From assembly GCA_030762175.1 (NCBI GenBank), contig CM060831.1, forward strand, positions 144,847,501 to 144,911,500: a stretch of DNA of 64,000 bases, read 5' to 3'. The translations under genes were made by a program, and so were the position numbers. Below, in pieces: positions 13,800-25,745 of the stretch; within the stretch, counting starts at the first letter, position 1, and the number at the start of each line of letters is the position of its first letter. Origin of the DNA: Metallyticus violacea (taxonomy: Eukaryota; Arthropoda; Insecta; Mantodea; Metallyticidae). The notes below the pieces were generated by a model that worked only from the letters and a program-made list of their open reading frames with translations, made no database searches and had not been told where the DNA came from.

Positions 13800-14310
13800 A
13801 TTACTCGATAGTCACATACATACAGCGCGTTTTTCTGGTTCGTAAATACTGACAAACAGGTTCATTTAAAGCATGCCAGACGGCATTTCGGGCCGAATAT
13901 GGTGAAAGGCTGATTCCATCAAAATGTTACATCCGATACAACATAAAGTTCTCTGATGCTGCATTCGGCAGAATTCAAACTGTCTGAAGAAATAATAAAC
14001 AATGCAATAGGGCGCTTACTACCGTCATCACCAAGATACTCCCAACAGAGCTCTCTCTTATTCCACATATCAATACAAAGCAAAATTACGTGTGTCATGT
14101 GTTCAATAACTGAATGTGACGGACTGTAAAAAAAGTACGGTTTAGAGATTTTCTACGTAGAATCCTGAAATGTTATGTAATGAATTTGAGCAGGTGTGTA
14201 AACTCTCAAAACAAGCGTATATGGACAACAGATAATCCTCCTGGTGTATATGCATTCACAGAAAACCGGAATGTGGTGTAGCGTACGTCATTGACAAATG
14301 GGAGGAGATC
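13800..14310 (+). pseudogene. DUF4817-type DDE transposase relic (N-terminal and central parts)
   Basis: Plus-strand translation gives RVFLVRKY*QTGSFKACQ then TAFRAEYGERLIPSKCYIRY, which matches the N-terminal helix-turn-helix pattern of the insect DUF4817/Tc-related transposases (FR..YG...PS...I). About 240 bases later CVNSQNKRIWTTDNPPGVYA matches the VNxQNxRIW..xNP segment that precedes the second catalytic Asp in that family. An in-frame stop follows Y, and further stops and frame changes separate the two segments, so it is a pseudogene. Related relics lie at 23190-23360 and 62010-62849. Confidence 0.5.
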
Positions 14311-14436
14311 TTTTCAGTACAGATTATGAGTAGATTCTGTTTTGCCTCGTTGAAGGTACATGTATATGAATTTGCCATGCAACCGTTTGTTTTCATCGCG
14401 GTCACAAGCGGTCAAACGTCGCAGATGACGATGACC

Positions 14437-15613
14437 TGAGGGGCCCGATTTTGCTGTTTCTCGCTCACGGAGTCACAGGACCAGGGAGAAGGACAGGATT
14501 GTTATAATAACTCTTTGCTGACTGCATTGATCGCAGAGTTTATTTTTACCATTGTTATCTGGATACCTCTTGGTGCGCTGCTCTGCCCGCCGATGTTAAT
14601 TATGTGAAGTTTCCGGTAGTTAGTGTTAAGATTCTTGAAGTTCAAGATGTACGTACATTCCGTGGTTGTGCACTTGACGTTGGAATTAATTGTTATTAGA
14701 ATGACTTTCGATTTACGATTCATTATCTGCTTACAGCCTGAACTGCATGCCACACTGCGTCATACCACGTGAACTGCGCGACTGAAGTCTGGAACTGCGT
14801 CACTGCCCGAATTGAATCTTGAAAATCGTAAGCTGTATGCGATCTAGCACTGAACTCGCCTGACTCACTTGAAATATCTAACAGCATGTCTCTAGTCTTG
14901 CACTCCACTCAGCCCCTGGGCTCACCTGCACTGCTGACTTGCAGTCTATTAAAGTGTGGCTTCAAGAGGAAAAGTCCTCTTTTATACTACTTAAAAATAT
15001 CACATGGTCTTGACAGCTCACAGGGTCCAAAGAAAGGAGCTCACTGGTTACTGAGCCTTCAAAATATTCAAATATTATTGGTGAGCTATCATCCTCCCCG
15101 TACGCGCCCAATCTTAAACTTTGCACCACTTTGGTCTCTGATTGGCGGGTTCGTGGTCATCCGATGTGAAAGTGAAAGGCAACCATTCTCTCACACCTGC
15201 GTTACCGTCTTCATAGGAATTTTCAACCGTTTCTACGGGATTAACATCATCTCTAAAATACAAAAGGGTTAGTGTTATTGCCTGTCCTTGCCAGGTGCAC
15301 AATTCCATTGCTCTCTCCCATCTCTTGCCGGGGGCTGAATTAGCAACCACACCAAGTTACATAATATTCTGCAAACACTTGCTATTACATATTCATGATT
15401 TAAATTATAGAAAATAATTATACAATTGATATGATACCTCTAGTCATTCACTCTCCCTTCTGAATTCATATATCATGTCTACTAGATATTAATACCAGAA
15501 CATGGTTCATGCTATTTACAATATACGAGACATTAAGCAATATAAATTAGCTATTAATTATTCAATATGCCAATGTGTTTCCTTGTGGTGTAGGGGGCGC
15601 AAGACATGTCTCA
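14437..15613 (-). mobile_element. Solo LTR-like element
   Basis: Read on the minus strand this 1.18 kb block has the layout of an LTR. It starts TGAGACATG, carries a TATA box (TATAAAAG at 14986-14979) about 630 bases in, then an AATAAA signal near 14541, and can be closed at CCCCTCA. Its first 300 bases are repeated in the plus orientation at 45136-45448 (for instance AACTTGGTGTGGTTGCTAAT), proving it is dispersed. No gag or pol frame flanks it. The exact ends and target-site duplication are uncertain; the five bases on each side do not match. Two open frames inside (14502-14753 and 14723-14908) are most likely fortuitous. Confidence 0.6.
14979..14986 (-). promoter_or_regulatory. TATA box of the solo LTR
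   Basis: Minus-strand TATAAAAGAGGAC, sitting between a putative U3 and R-U5. Transcription would start about 25-30 bases further along the minus strand, near 14955. Confidence 0.5.
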
Positions 15614-16110
15614 CCCAGGAATTATCAAAATAGTATACATTGTTATAGACAACAGTTTGGGGCCTCTGGTGAGATAATCTGTAAAGTAAAAACTATTTTT
15701 CTCTCTGTTTGTAGATAAAATGCAGCAACATTCCTTACATGAATCATGTTTTACTGCTCATATTACTTCAATAACACAAACAAAATTGAAGTGTTGTTCT
15801 CTGTTGTCCTTTGTTCCGCACTAGGAACAAGTGAAGTGTTTGTACTTTTGAAGCGCGCGTGTTACGAGGCATGGGGTCTTCGATTAAAAAAAAAATTAAT
15901 TGTCATGAGGTAACAATAAATACAGCGTAGAAAAAAGAGGGGGAAATGTTATCTAGTAAGGTATACTATAACAAAGTAAAATGCACCATGTACGGCATCA
16001 AACGAAAACAAACAAAAAAAAAAAAAAAAAAAAAAAAGAAATCACACCGAGGGTGGCTTGAGAAAAAACATTTATCAAGGAAGTAAAACGTTGCCTTACC
16101 TTTGATAACA
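15614..16110. other. No feature recognised
   Basis: AT-rich sequence ending in a 25-base A run at about 16013-16037, possibly the tail of an unidentified retroelement. Confidence 0.55.
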
Positions 16111-16305
16111 GTCGGTTCTGGTAGTGCAGTGGTAACCATACCTGCCTCCTAAACCCAAGATAGCGCGTTCAGTCCCGGGTCGATTAACTTTTTCGGGTGT
16201 AAAAATCCTTGGTATGGCTTCCTTCGCAAGGGAAGTAAAATCATGGGTCCCATTTGGTAGATTTAACCTCAAGCATGAAAGAAGAGAAATGAGCAAAATT
16301 TACAA
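16111..16305 (+). repeat. SINE-B copy 2, 3'-truncated
   Basis: The head GTCGGTTCTGGTAGTGCAG and the box B-like GTTCAGTCCC are followed by TTTTCGGGTGTAAAAATCC and TATGGCTTCCTTCGCAAGGG, all SINE-B landmarks. The usual 3' part (…GACGCTGATGACC…) is missing after AATGAGCAAAATTTA. Box B is degraded. Confidence 0.75.
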
Positions 16306-16498
16306 CAATGCACCAGTCCAAATGGCTGCTGTTTCCAAACCACACGTGGCTTCCAGAAGCTCGAACATCTACCGTACAGGCTACACCTGGCCATTTACGA
16401 CTATTATCTGTTTTCAGACCTACGAGAATAAAATTCAACGACGATCAGTTAAAGGACGCGATTTTTTTTTAATATTTTGTTATAAAAAGCTTCGTTCT

Positions 16499-16550
16499 AT
16501 TATTATTATTATTATTATCATCATCATTATCATTAGTATTATTATTATTT
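16499..16550. repeat. (ATT)n microsatellite, imperfect
   Basis: ATT repeats interrupted by ATC units. Confidence 0.9.
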
Positions 16551-16637
16551 GATTATATTTATTTATTAATTTATTTTTGGACGAATTGAAATATCAATGC
16601 AGGTATATTGAGTTACTCATGTGACATTTTAAAATCA

Positions 16638-16926
16638 CCGCCACGGGTGGCCGAGGTTGTTAAGGTGCGGACTCATGAGCGGGAGGTCTGGGGTTTGAAT
16701 CCCGCCAGGACCGTCCTCCCTGACTGAGGGTTTTTTTTTCCAGGTTTTCCCCAATCCTCATAAATGGCAAATGCCGGGGAGGTACCCTAAATTTAAGCTG
16801 GAACGTTTCCTTTCTTTAAAAAAAGAAACCTTTCGCAATATATCATTTCATTTCATGTATTGCAGTGTCCACCGCCTATCGTGCCTTAGTGGTAAAAACG
16901 GGCATTAAACACTACTCAAAAAAAAT
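16638..16926 (+). repeat. SINE-A copy 1, inserted in repeat R copy 1
   Basis: Full SINE-A: tRNA-like head (GGTGGCCGAGGTTGTTAAGG as box A region, GGGTTTGAATCCC as box B), the body hairpin region (CTGACTGAGG … TTCCAGGTTTT), CCGGGGAGGTACC, and the 3' end ACGGGCATTAAACACTACTC with an A tail. It lies within repeat R: the sequence after the tail (CTTAAAATTGACCA) continues R, as judged from the uninterrupted copy 3 at about 42790. Short flanking TTAAAAT motifs look like a small target duplication. Confidence 0.88.
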
Positions 16927-17430
16927 CTTAAAATTGACCAATTAAAGGAAATAATTTTTTGAATTTTGACCAATCATAGCCAAATTACGGAGTGAAATTA
17001 TCGAGGGAATAAATTATCAAATCCATTTTATCACGCGACGTACATTTGTCTTGTGGTCAGTGTAGCCAACTTACTAATTCCTGAACATGCATCATTAACC
17101 ACTTTTGCTAGAGGCGGTGAGGAACTATTGATATCAACAAAAGCATGGACGATCGACAATCTTAACGCAAATTGGAGGGTTCTTCAAAGCGTTTCTGAAT
17201 TGCGTGAAATGTGCAAATTGGTCTTATCACTAGGAATTCAAAACCACAGAATATAAAAAGGAAGAGAGACACTGTATGTTGTTTTTTTTTTCTCAGTTGG
17301 TATTAGAAAATTGAACGGCAGTGATTGTAATAGTAGACTTTTGTCCATTTCAATGTCACGGTTTCTGAATAGAATAGCATTTCTGAATAGATAGAATAGA
17401 TACGACTCATAAGCATAACATTTTATTCAA

Positions 17431-17460
<30 letters not shown>

Positions 17461-17466
<6 letters not shown>

Positions 17467-17511
17467 GGGTTTAGGAATATTTCATGAATAGAATAAGAAT
17501 AAGAATAAAAG

Positions 17512-17553
<42 letters not shown>

Positions 17554-17597
17554 CTTTTATTGTTATTCTATTCATGAAATATTCCTAAACCCGTATA
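17461..17597. repeat. Inverted duplication around (TA)n inside repeat R copy 1
   Basis: TATACGGGTTTAGGAATATT (from 17463) is mirrored by AATATTCCTAAACCCGTATA at the far side, with arms of about 50 bases and a (TA)n centre. Copies 2 and 3 of repeat R carry only the right-hand arm, so the left arm is a local inverted duplication. The TA runs flanking and centring it are 17434-17465 and 17512-17553. Confidence 0.88.
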
Positions 17598-17815
17598 TTG
17601 TAATTCACTATTGGCATTACTCACAATCGACATTTTTCGCAAGATTGCTTGAAATGGGTAAGTACAAATATACATTAACGCAATTTTGTAAGCCAAATTT
17701 AGTGGAATTATATTTACATTCCTATTTTATTCCTGAAATAGTCATAATAAATATCACTCGAGGATCTGAGCTCACTACGTTAGTGAATTCTCAGTAATCT
17801 CAGACCCTCCAAAGA

Positions 17816-19219
17816 ATATTATCTATCTAACATATCAGACTGGTATAATTTATAGATCGCACCTAATATGGTGTAGAACCATATCAACAAATAGGATAGC
17901 GAAGAATTCTTTACATATTTAATGCGGCTAGATAATTTGTAAGTAGATCTTAAATACTTTAATACTTTTTATATTTTTAGCAGATTAATTTCTATTGCTA
18001 TATCTATATATTTTTTTTATCTGTAGGTTCCTGGTTATATATTCGCTATCCTGTGCCATTTATTTCATTTCTATTGTTTTTAGCATGAAGATTCACAACA
18101 CAGAAGAAACCAACGCAACATTTGCCTTCACGAGTAAAAAAGAGAGGTACAAAAAATCCCATTCAAATAGGTTTGCTTGCGGATTGGGTAGAAGATATGG
18201 CTAATGCGAGTTTCAAACGCTAATAACTGAACTAATTGGTTCGCTTCATTACTGCTTCTTTCATTATTTACAACTCCCCACTCCAGACCTTCATTACATT
18301 ATCGATTCGTTTTTTTCTTCTTTTTTAATTACTTATTCTATGTTGTTATCGGTGCTTTAAGTTATCCCAGGTTGCCAGTTTCACACGATACACCTGTTCA
18401 GCACCGCAAGGCAGCAGTCAACTGTTAACAATCGCCTCTATCTTTGCTATGGCAACTGGTGCGTTTAAAACGTCCGTGTTTTGTTTTCCACACACATTAC
18501 AGTGGCCTCCAGACAATTTTCCACTTAGAAATTAATTAACGGTGTTTCTTCCCTTTTTTCTCACCAGAACACGTGTAATTTTGCTCGGGGCGAGGCAGTT
18601 AGTAGCTTGTGATGGCGACCAGCGCTGGAGTCCCTCTATGTTCTTTTATTTTCGTCCAAATGCAGGCAAGGAGATGAAAACAGCGGCCGGAGAGGGTGGG
18701 GCTTATAGCTCCAGGTAGATCGTAAAGTGGTCCTAATTCAAGACTCTAATGGACAAAAATGAGGGAGAAAAAGATTAATACGAAAATGCTCTTTCCAAAA
18801 TGGCCAGTATTTTCCAAGAAATTGTTTTAACTATAAAATAAGGTCTCGAACCTAAGGCCTAATACCCTGATTACAAATCTTGTATATATTTACAACCCGT
18901 TTAGGTAGGCCACAAGCTACTTTTATGGCCAATTCACGTTCTGAATCAGCTTGGCGCATATCTGGTGAATATACCTCGCCGAAGACATTTGTAAGTGCGG
19001 CAGAAATGGATCGAGAGTTTCACGTGGATCATTTTGTGCTAACAGTTATCAAAGAAAGTGGACAGTACACATTATTTGGAAAATTTTAACCTTCTATATC
19101 CCATACTGTCAAAAGTACTTTTAGAAAAATAAGTTATACATTATCTTTGCGTGGTATTGTTCACTTACATTGCCATTATACAGGGTTGCTCAAAATCAAC
19201 GCCTAATTTGTTATACAGG
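17816..19219. other. No gene recognised
   Basis: A mixed-composition patch at 18550-18760 has a few CpGs. A 69-codon frame at 18880 has no known domain. Nothing else is supported. Confidence 0.55.
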
Positions 19220-19420
19220 TAGAACAGTGGCGGCTCGTGACACAAAAAGCTAGCCCAACCCGCTCTTCATATAAAGGGTTTAATTTGAAAATAATGTTGA
19301 GTATCTACTACACATTTTGAGTATAAAATTTTTATATTTAAATTTATTACATAACAGAAGTCTGATAAAGTAAAAAACTACTGCATTTAAACAAACACAT
19401 GAGAGTGGGGTGTTTAGTAA
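19220..19420 (+). mobile_element. hAT-like terminal sequence with repeated internal segment
   Basis: CAGTGGCGGCTCGTGA at about 19227 closely resembles the terminal inverted repeat of one group of hAT elements. The following text, from TTTGAAAATAATGTTGAGT through CTACTACACA, recurs at about 54713-54765, confirming a dispersed repeat. I did not find the opposite terminus nor a transposase, so the right boundary is only where the shared similarity stops. Confidence 0.5.
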
Positions 19421-20040
19421 CAAAATTAACCTTTATAAAAAGTATCCTCAAATACTTATATAAAATTCACTGTTTGTAAATGCAATAACGGCGCATTAGA
19501 AAAAAGTTACAAACAGTTTTACCACACCATTCAATTCAATATAGCTTGAACTAAATGTAATAGCAATTAAAGTAATATGTTAATCTCCATAACGCTTTAT
19601 TTTTGTAGCTAAAACCTATAAAACAAACAGCTTAATTACTATACGAATAAATGTAAACTTTAAAAATTGCTATAGCTAAAATAAGCCAAAGCTGACAATG
19701 TTCGCCGGCTCGCGCATCCTTTTGAGTTGCTATGGAAGCAGTTTACATTTTTACTCGCTCTAGATACCGTCTACTATCCATTTCTCACTTTTGGCTATAC
19801 TTACTATCTCAGAGCACAAAGTAAGCGTCTGCCGTTGTGATGTTAACTGCAAAAGAAAATACACCATTCCATTTGAAAAAATTCATTTGATCTTGAAATG
19901 TCCTTGAGAATGGCATTTCAAGGACGAGTTAAGGTGGTTATCTTTTGTCCCCCTAAGAAACATTAAATCCTACCTGAGGCACTTTTTCATTTTTCCCTTA
20001 GATTCAGAGGAAAATGACCGCGACACTATAAATACCTCAT

Positions 20041-20087
<47 letters not shown>

Positions 20088-21349
20088 TTAAAAAAATACT
20101 GCTAACTTGGGTGTATTTCTGCATAAAAGCGGCGATTATTTTTAGGGATGTCATATTCCCCATCTCCCAAAAAAGTAAATCTTTAGAAGAGTTAGTTGTA
20201 GCACATGTAGATTTGTTTGTTTGTTTTTAACGGCATTCTAATTTTCACTCTAATTTTTGTATTGAAACGCCCATACCAAATGCGAACAGTAATTACGTAG
20301 ACTCCCGTCTCTGCTATTTATTTATGTTTCGTGGTACGGCATATTCCATGGGACAGAATAGCATCCAATAGAACATATGAAAAGATTGAAAAAAGATTTT
20401 TTATTTGAAAACTTAAGACTTCTGCGTGTTTTAGTGTCTTGTTTGATGCACTAATACGTAACAAAAAAAGATGGTTCGTATATTTAATCCGTTGCACACA
20501 TAGTTCAGATATATGGTCATTATATTTAGTTATTATTCAATGAATAAATAAATTTTCCGCGAAAGAGTGCATACAACTGTGACATGCCAATGGGCCAGAG
20601 ACGCGATGGAACAATTCATATGTTTTTTTCAGAAGTAACTGCCATAGCAACGGGCTCTTCTGTAAAACAAATGAAGAGTGGAATAGTGATGCAAAATAAA
20701 CATATCGTTAATATAGAAATTGCCATAAGCTATGTACCTACAAATGTTTTTCATAATACAATCAATACAAAAGTAGTATTCTCGTATAATTTTAATTTAT
20801 ATTACGTCTAACATCTGAAAGTTTGTATGTGTTTCAGTCAATCAGGTACGTATGAATATGCGCTAATACCTCAGGCAGGAAAGCAAAGCCTTCCGATCAC
20901 AAATGTTGTCTTGTTTATTGATCGACGTTTAATACACTCACAAATGATTTCCCAGACAAATCTCCGGAGTTGTATGTGAATGTGATTTATATCTGCCTTT
21001 TACATACTGGTTTAAAATGAATGTATAATCTGCAATCAACAAAGGAGATCTATAGGATTTGCTGCGACTGTTTGATGCGCTGCTAAAACTCACTTCCGCT
21101 GATTGGAATTTGCTTTCGCTGCGTTGAGAGCAGCACTGGAAATTATAACAAAAACAATAGACTACGGATGCGTGTATGATGCATTTCAAATCCCTTTGAA
21201 GTGAAGAAGGAAAGAGATATTACGATAAATTCTGAGTAGTTTTTTTTTTTTTTTTTTTTTCCCTTTAGGCCTTTAGCGCAACTATAACCCGAATTTTAAG
21301 GTAAATGCCGATATAGTTCCTTGTAATGGTTGTTCATGCGGTTTATTTA
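19421..21349. other. AT-rich DNA with microsatellite only
   Basis: Contains the TA repeat at 20042 and a T run at 21241-21260. Open frames (for example 20584 and 20938) lack recognisable motifs. Confidence 0.55.
20042..20084. repeat. (TA)n microsatellite
   Basis: Uninterrupted TA dinucleotides over about 40 bases. Confidence 0.95.
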
Positions 21350-21625
21350 GGGACGCTCTTTAATATCTCAGGTCATCGGCGTCCCATTCAAATCAGGGCG
21401 TGAAATAGCCGATAAATTTTACTCAGAGGCCTCTTCTTTCAGGCTTGAGGTTCTTTTTCCTGCCGTAAATCTACAACACGGGACCACCGGCTTTACTTCC
21501 CTTCCGAAGAAGCCATAATTAGGATTTTTACTCCCGAAAAAAATTCATTAATCCTAGCGGGGATTGAACCCGTGATCTTGGGTTTAGAAGGCAAGCATAG
21601 TTATCACTACATCACCAGAACCGAC
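21350..21625 (-). repeat. SINE-B copy 3
   Basis: Minus-strand copy with the 3' end at 21350 (GGGACGCTCTTTAATATC in plus orientation) and tRNA-like head ending near 21625 (CACCAGAACCGAC). Box B is altered (GGGGATTGAACCC in plus orientation) and the head has several substitutions, so it appears older than copies 1 and 9. No clear target duplication was seen. Confidence 0.85.
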
Positions 21626-23189
21626 TCTTTTGGTGGATGAAGGAAATATTTGCAGACAAAGCACTTAAAAGTGCATTTAATGTCCCAATAGCATAGTTAA
21701 CGCCAATTTTAATGTAATTATGTATATTGTAATCTTATTTTTATTTATTTATTTATTTTAGCCTGGTAGAATGGAAGAATAGACCCCAATGGCCTTAGAC
21801 TAAATTGTTTTTAAGTTCTGTATCCATTTTTAACTTACTGACTTCATTTGGGGCGTTGCTACACTTGTAGTGGAACTTTGTGAAACTTTTACATTCCTGT
21901 TGATTTATATTTTGAAACATGTCAAAATAATCACACAATATTTAAAGTTAAGACATATTCTCAGTTTTTAATAAACCTCTATCTGCAGGCAATGTACATG
22001 CGCGCGCAAAAGTATCAGAATAGCTGCATATAGCGTTACCCTGTAACACGTAATTTTCACTTCAAGGAACTTGGCGAATACGATAGCTAGGCGCCGAGAA
22101 TCCCAGCTATCATTAAGACTGCCGACGTCGCCACTGCATGGGAAAATCTCTGCCCACCATGATAGGAGGAGGTGGGGCGGGAGGAGCTGGGGGGAGAGAG
22201 CACTCTGTAACCGATCCACTTGCAAGGACACCTGTTAGCATCGCGAGTGCATTGACTTCAATACTCACGCCGCTCGTAACAAACCTTTCCACAGTACAAA
22301 TTCTTATATTGCGTAATGTGCCCCGAGCAATATCGCTTCCCTATTTAACAGAGATGGTCCAGAAAACGGGTTATTTAACATGCACAGTCATCTAAAGTAA
22401 TAAAAAAGTTCTTACACATATATATAATTTGCTTTCATTACAGACCAGCATCATGTAATTCAAAACAAAAGAATGTATGACGGTAGTTTGAGTAGTTCTC
22501 GGCCTAACAATGAAGGAGCGAGCTGTTACCTTAAACATAGTTTTTTTATATATATCTGCAGTTAACATAAACACAGCTCCAACATTTATCTTGAAAGAAT
22601 CTGAAGCTCTGTTCATATTTATTGTAAAATTTGGCAAATAAAAGTATAAAAATGAAGTAATATATCATAAAAATGCCCTTAAATTATGAATATTCAGTAC
22701 GGATATTTAATTTCCGCTGACAGAAAAACAGATGAACATCGAAATGAAAACTATTTACAGGCTATACGGCATGTCTTTTTTTTTTTTTTTTCATTATATT
22801 ATTTGGTAAAATGTTGAAGACAACTGAAGCATGAAAACGTAAAACAGGAATTAAATTGCTATAATGCAAGTTTTAAAAATAAATGATATTCATTAAACTG
22901 GTTCCACACACTATTTCTACAATGATGCTTTTCCCTACGGTGAGGGATTTTTCCTATCTGCAAGTTCCCACTCGTTTGCCGCGTCGTGGAGGGAGTAGCA
23001 ATCCTGCTTGCTTACTTGTTGGCCTTGCTGACTGTCGCAAGCGCAGCGCAGATTTTTCTCTGTGTGTTGTTCGTTTCTTAATTCAATGGTGTACTTAAAA
23101 TGTTTTACGCCTCGTGTGTTTACAACGGCATAGCGTGTCCTTATGTACGATCATATGCGTTATTTCAATAGTGAAAGAATTGCAGGATA
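21626..23189. other. No gene recognised
   Basis: A Gly-rich, GC-richer patch at 22090-22270 and another at 22970-23060 stand out by composition but encode nothing recognisable. Confidence 0.5.
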
Positions 23190-23360
23190 AATTTAAAAAA
23201 AAAAACGTGCACAATACGAGCCCGCACATCACGCAGAAAATCAAAGGAGTATATTCGTCAAGAAATTTCCCGGATTTCTCAAAATGAACTACAGCGAGTG
23301 ATGAATAATTTCCTAAAGAGATGCCAAAAATGTGTGGAGAATGACGGTGGGTAATTTCAT
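23190..23360 (+). pseudogene. DUF4817-type DDE transposase C-terminal fragment
   Basis: Plus-strand translation gives RQEISRISQNELQRVMNNFL then KRCQKCVENDGG, the helical C-terminal tail typical of DDE transposases of the DUF4817/Tc-related family. A stop (TAA) follows GG where the family normally continues with HxxHL. Only this tail is preserved. Nothing upstream could be tied to it. Confidence 0.42.
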
Positions 23361-23794
23361 CACCTCGTTTGATAATTTGGTGAGTAATGAGCCTCTTAAA
23401 TTGGTTTGTGTATTGTTGTATATTTGGTTGTTTCGTTGTTTAATCCCACCGAGACCCGATCGGCCGGCTAACCCGCTAACAAGCTCGCCCTTAGGCAAAA
23501 CACTCCGGGGGAAAACAAAGCTGATCGCACGGTATTTGTTTAGTATTTTTTGGCTTGTAACTTTGAATTATAAGATCAATGTATGTATCTGAAGGGATAA
23601 CATTTTTTAATTGTCCGCCATGTTGATTTATAGTACACACTGATGTTTAGGTTAAAGAAGCTATATTTCATTGCGCTGTTTTGATGAACTTGCATATAAA
23701 CAATTGTAAGGAGATATATGAAAGTGATAAAACGGAATCGATAAAAATATGGCGATAGACAGCTGGGATAGGTTGGGATTCCTGATATTCTTAT

Positions 23795-24700
23795 ACCGAA
23801 TTGGTCACTGATTCGCCGTTTAAACAGCCAACCTAGTCTTCCTCAAGATCAATAGCATTTTTCCAGCGATGCTCTGATTCTATACTCCCATCTCTGAAGT
23901 GTTTATTCAAAAACTCAACAACCACAATAGGCTCCTGATTTGATAAAAAAATCGCCGACCATTGAGGAAGAGTTTGAGCTCTGGGAGCAGATGCAAGTAG
24001 GAGGAGGCAATTCTGAGCAGTAGGGTGGATGCACCAGTTACTACTTCAAATATCTCACAGCTGACGCAGGTGAGATGTCTTGATGAACATTATTTTGTTC
24101 CTCTTCATACCGAGTAATCATTTCTCGATACTTTTTTCATCTAGATGGTTTAAAATTTTGTATAGTACATTCCGGTTAGAGTTTCGCACTTCTAAAGATA
24201 ATAAATCAGTCAAATTCCTTTACCATTCAAAAGGAATGCAGTAATCTTTCCTCCATATGGAACTAACTTGTCATCTTTGACTGAACAACCAGATTCTGTC
24301 CACTGTTTGGATTGCTTTTTCGATTCTGGTGTGTGACGGTGGATTCAAGTCTCATCTGTTGTTGTCGCTGTTAATACGTTGCAAACAATGTTGCAATATT
24401 TTCACACGATTGCATTTTTGATCTGCTGATAGCCAAAACGGCGCATCGTAAGCAAAGCTTTTTCATATGCAACTCTTTCGTAAACATAACCCACGCTTTC
24501 CTTCGAAGTGTCTATAGCGTTAGCACTTTTAACTGGCTATCGCCCAAAATTATATCACGAGCTTGTTCAATGAATACTACTGCGGTGCAATTTTTTGATG
24601 TCCCCCAAGGCTGGTACGGCCATGTTTAAGTTCAGCAATCCAATTTTTAATAATTGAAAATGAAAGACAGAGAGTATCCATACACTTTTACACATTTTGT
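23795..24700 (-). pseudogene. mariner-family transposase relic
   Basis: The minus strand, read across frameshifts, shows NWIAELKHGRTSL, EQARDIILGDSQLKV, KELHMKKLC (the conserved region after the second HTH), a SKKQSKQWTESG-like segment and a C-terminal FLNKHFRDGSIESEHRWKN followed by AIDLEED, in correct order for a mariner transposase. Stops and frame changes are numerous and the acidic catalytic positions cannot all be found. Its fragment order and motifs differ from the relics at 2300 and 36895, implying a separate lineage. Confidence 0.68.
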
Positions 24701-24959
24701 GTGAATTCCTTTGGTTTAATTACTTTTTTTTTATCACTGAACGATTCTCAATTTTATGTCAATTTTGTCAATTTTATGAATTACATTTCCGCTTTAGAAA
24801 GCTGTGTTAAATACCCTATTTGAAACAATTACTTGGTATTGAAAATGAGTGCTAAAGACATGTGTACCAACCTTAAAACAGCTATCATGCCAATTGCATG
24901 GCTACCTGTAGAGTGGTTGATGGATGTGATTTTTAATATTTTAAATTGATATAAATGAC

Positions 24960-25745
24960 TTTTTAACAAAACTATTTCACTTATGTAATACACCAATGAA
25001 ATTAAACAAAATTTCGAATTTTGACCAATCACAGCCAGATGTCGCAATGAAAGTATTGTGAAGTTTCATCAAATCCCTTTACCACGCGAATTGTCTTCTG
25101 GTCAGTGTAGCTAACCCTATATCATCACTATAATTCCTGAGCATCATACAGATTAATCAAGAACACCATTGTATCCAATTAAATTGCAGCCCCTTCATTC
25201 AAATTTGATAAATGTGTTTTCAATATTTGTACATTTAACTAAATGTGTATTCAGTTCAACAGTCAAATACTTTTGTAAATTATGTAACAATACCTGCCTA
25301 AAGCAGCCATAGATCTTAATAAACAAGTAATTCAGAATAACAAAATGTTATTGCTGTTCTGTTTTCCTCAGTTGGAATTATTAAATCGAGCGGTATCGAT
25401 TTCGTCTATTTCCGTCTCACGATTTCTAAATAGATAAGCTATTCGTAAGTATAATATTTTGTACAATTTGATAAAGAAATGCGAGTTTCAAATATATATT
25501 ATTTTTATTCTTATTCTATTCATGAAATGATCCTAAATCCGTATTTGGCTCTTCTCTGTTGGCATTACTGACTATCTACTTCCGTTTGTTGCAAGATGAC
25601 TTGAAAAGTTAAGTATACATAATACAAATATACAACAGTTACAATTTTGTAAGCCAAATTAAGGAAATTATATTTAAATTCTTATTCTATTTGTGAAATA
25701 GTCCTAATGAATATCATAAGAAGGCCTGAGATTCCCGATAAATTC
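24960..25745 (+). repeat. Repeat R, copy 2 (degraded, internal deletion)
   Basis: Shares with copies 1 and 3 the segments TTTTGACCAATCACAGCCAG, TTGTCTTCTGGTCAGTGTAG, CTCAGTTGGAATTATTAAAT, TTCTTATTCTATTCATGAAA and GCATTACTGACTATC, and ends at GGCCTGAGATTCCCG. The middle (the CAACAAAAGCATGG segment) is replaced by unrelated sequence, and the right arm of the terminal hairpin is lost. This is the most diverged of the three copies. Confidence 0.7.

Larger units (their letters stand above)
16605..17815 (+). repeat. Repeat R, copy 1 (interrupted by SINE-A)
   Basis: Copy of an unnamed roughly 0.8 kb dispersed repeat, also found near 24960-25745 and 42770-43555. Shared landmarks in order are GACCAATCATAGCC, TTTGTCTTGTGGTCAGTGTA, CTATTGATATCAACAAAAGC, TGTAATAGTAGACTTTTGTC, TTCTATTCATGAAATA and TGGCATTACTCACAATCG. 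The 3' end is a hairpin (AGGATCTGAG at 17761-17770 with CTCAGACCCT at 17799-17808). This copy also contains a large inverted duplication around a TA tract. No coding capacity was recognised. Confidence 0.75.

Noticed and set aside
17799..17830. Canonical Helitron 3' end for repeat R
   Set aside because: The hairpin is suggestive, but the loop is too long and no CTRR end follows at the expected distance in copies 1 or 3.
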